From Acidobacteriota bacterium (GTDB lineage: Bacteria > Acidobacteriota > Terriglobia > Terriglobales > Acidobacteriaceae), in contig JAJZIF010000213.1 in assembly GCA_021810735.1 (NCBI GenBank), positions 1 through 6,690 of the forward strand: a stretch of 6,690 nucleotides of DNA. The letters run 5' to 3'. The notes beneath the pieces were generated by a model that saw nothing but the letters and a program-made list of their open reading frames with translations, searched no databases and was not told the DNA's origin. The position numbers and the translations under genes are program-made. Shown piece by piece: positions 5,701 through 6,690 of this stretch. Numbering within the stretch: the first letter of the stretch is position 1; the number at the start of each line of letters is the position of its first letter.

Positions 5701-6072
5701 TTTATCCTAATTGTTTTCCATCGTTACTCGATCTATCTTGGCAGTTCGTTTGCAATTTGATCCTGAAGCCTCGAGGAGTGTGGCGGCTCATGGCTGCAAT
5801 ATACGGCGGGCAATGCGCGACCATCTTCCTCGGTAAAAGGGAAGGTTCGTTCGTTATTGTATCGACAACGCTGCGGACGTCGCGAAAACTCACCAACCTC
5901 CTATATGCGTCCCTCCCATTGAAATGGATTCCAAGGAGAACGCCTGAACGACGGCCGCGGCGCATTGTTCAACATCGTCAGACGAGCCTGAACTAACTGG
6001 TCGTGGCGCGAGGATTCCAGTTTTCGGTAGAACAGTGGTAACGTAGGAGGCGTTTCCTACCCACGAGTCACT
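5701..6072. other. 372-bp divergent intergenic region
   Basis: It separates the - strand PMI gene from the + strand glycoside hydrolase gene, so it must hold both promoters. Short open frames exist on both strands (+ 5757-5996, - 5702-5965), but neither peptide resembles a known family and neither has a good start. Seen on the - strand are the PMI ribosome site AGGA and a TACAAT -10-like hexamer without a matching -35. On the + strand there is an AGGAGG inside a hairpin. No dyad that looks like a shared operator was found. Confidence 0.5.
6043..6060 (+). repeat. Leader hairpin enclosing AGGAGG upstream of the glycoside hydrolase
   Basis: GTAGGA (6043-6048) pairs exactly with TCCTAC (6055-6060) across a 6-nt loop, with one extra G-T pair possible. 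A full Shine-Dalgarno AGGAGG (6045-6050) lies partly in the stem, 22 nt before the ATG at 6073, too far for normal use. The nearer candidate is only GAG (6065-6067). The hairpin may affect translation or mRNA stability, or may be chance. Confidence 0.35.
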
Positions 6073-6690
6073 ATGCGCCGACTACTCTATCGATGTCTTC
6101 CGATTGTTGCCCTTCTACTTTTCTCCGCGTGTGCGAATGCCCAACCCAATGCCTCTGCTCCGGCGAATTCGGCCACTCCAACGCCTCCAGGTATCCTAAC
6201 GACTCAGCCAGATCGCTGGAGCGAGGCGCAGGCGAATGCCTGGTATTCACGGCAGCCATGGCTCGTCGGCGCCGACTACATTCCGCGGGACGCCATCAAC
6301 CAGTTGGAAATGTGGCAGGCGGCGACATTCAATCCAGAGGAAATCGACCAGGAGCTGGGTTGGGCCCAGGCCATCGGCATGAACACGATGCGCGTCTTCC
6401 TGCATGACCTCTTGTGGAAACAGGACCCTCAGGGCTTTCAGCAGCGCATCAACACGTTTCTCACAATTGCCGCCAAGCATCATATTCGGCCCATCTTTGT
6501 GCTGTTCGATTCCTGCTGGGACCCCGACCCGAAACTCGGTCCGCAGCATCCTCCTATCCCGGGAGTGCATAATTCCGGTTGGGTACAGGGGCCCGGCATG
6601 GCCGCGTTGCGCGACCCTGCTCAGTATCCGCGTCTGGAGGTGTACGTGAAGGGCGTTGTCGGCGCCTTCGCGAATGACCCGCGAGTCCTC
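6073..6690 (+). CDS. Secreted cellulase/GH5-like glycoside hydrolase, 5' part (runs off the window)
   Basis: The frame is open from ATG 6073 to the window edge, 206 codons, with no stop. Residues 1-23 are an export signal: MRRLLYR, a hydrophobic core, then LLFSACANAQ (15-24). Cleavage after Ala23 (ANA|Q) fits signal peptidase I; FSAC is an imperfect lipobox, so a lipoprotein is possible. A Pro/Ala/Ser/Thr linker follows (25-40). The catalytic domain then begins as a clan GH-A TIM barrel: QPWLVGADYIP (61-71), an acidic helix FNPEEIDQELGWAQ (86-99), the strand GMNTMRVFLHDLLW (102-115), where Arg107 matches the conserved strand-2 arginine of GH5-type enzymes, and HHIRPIFVLFDSCWD (136-150) as strand 3. 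The acid/base (NEP) and nucleophile glutamates would lie beyond the edge. Relatives are often annotated as cellulase-family or 1,4-beta-xylanase. The polysaccharide substrate is unknown. The gene is divergent from the PMI unit. Confidence 0.75.
   Translation, partial: MRRLLYRCLPIVALLLFSACANAQPNASAPANSATPTPPGILTTQPDRWSEAQANAWYSRQPWLVGADYIPRDAINQLEMWQAATFNPEEIDQELGWAQAIGMNTMRVFLHDLLWKQDPQGFQQRINTFLTIAAKHHIRPIFVLFDSCWDPDPKLGPQHPPIPGVHNSGWVQGPGMAALRDPAQYPRLEVYVKGVVGAFANDPRVL

Noticed and set aside
5702..5996. Small genes in the divergent region on either strand
   Set aside because: The peptides lack recognisable features, good starts and ribosome sites, and the region is expected to hold two promoters.

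Overview
The window (6690 bp, moderately GC-rich in genes with AT-richer gaps) looks like chromosome from a soil-type heterotrophic bacterium. The best guess is an Acidobacteriota (Terriglobia) member. This rests on the mix of a secreted Ca2+-dependent PI-PLC-like enzyme, secreted glycoside hydrolases, a cupin-type phosphoglucose isomerase and an N-terminally extended class I mannose-6-phosphate isomerase. It is inferred from gene content and remembered family resemblance, with no marker gene to confirm it.

Layout, left to right: (1) a secreted PI-PLC-C1-type phospholipase on the + strand (149..1228). (2) A gene-poor gap, 1229..1883, whose left half holds on the - strand the broken 5' end of a secreted glycoside hydrolase: a signal peptide in one frame and a conserved N-terminal block in another, with an in-frame TGA. 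(3) A cupin-fold glucose-6-phosphate isomerase (+, 1884..2438). (4) A 261-bp spacer, then a ROK-family sugar kinase (+, 2700..3638). (5) Facing it on the - strand, a two-gene unit: an extended class I mannose-6-phosphate isomerase (5700..3958) followed 18 bp later by a short GNAT acetyltransferase remnant (3939..3664). (6) A 372-bp intergenic stretch that must hold the control region for the - strand unit and for the last gene. (7) The first 206 codons of a secreted cellulase/GH5-like glycoside hydrolase (+, 6073 to the window edge).

Functionally, the middle forms a small hexose-phosphate module. A ROK kinase would phosphorylate a hexose, and two non-homologous metal-dependent isomerases (cupin PGI and class I PMI) would interconvert glucose-, fructose- and mannose-6-phosphates. 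Secreted glycosidases on both flanks, one dead and one apparently intact, fit a locus for taking up and processing sugars from polysaccharide. The ROK protein lacks the usual sugar-contacting glutamate of the ExGH motif and the PMI carries a ~215-residue extra N-terminal domain, so the true substrates may not be the textbook ones. I found no tRNA, rRNA, CRISPR array, insertion sequence or phage gene.
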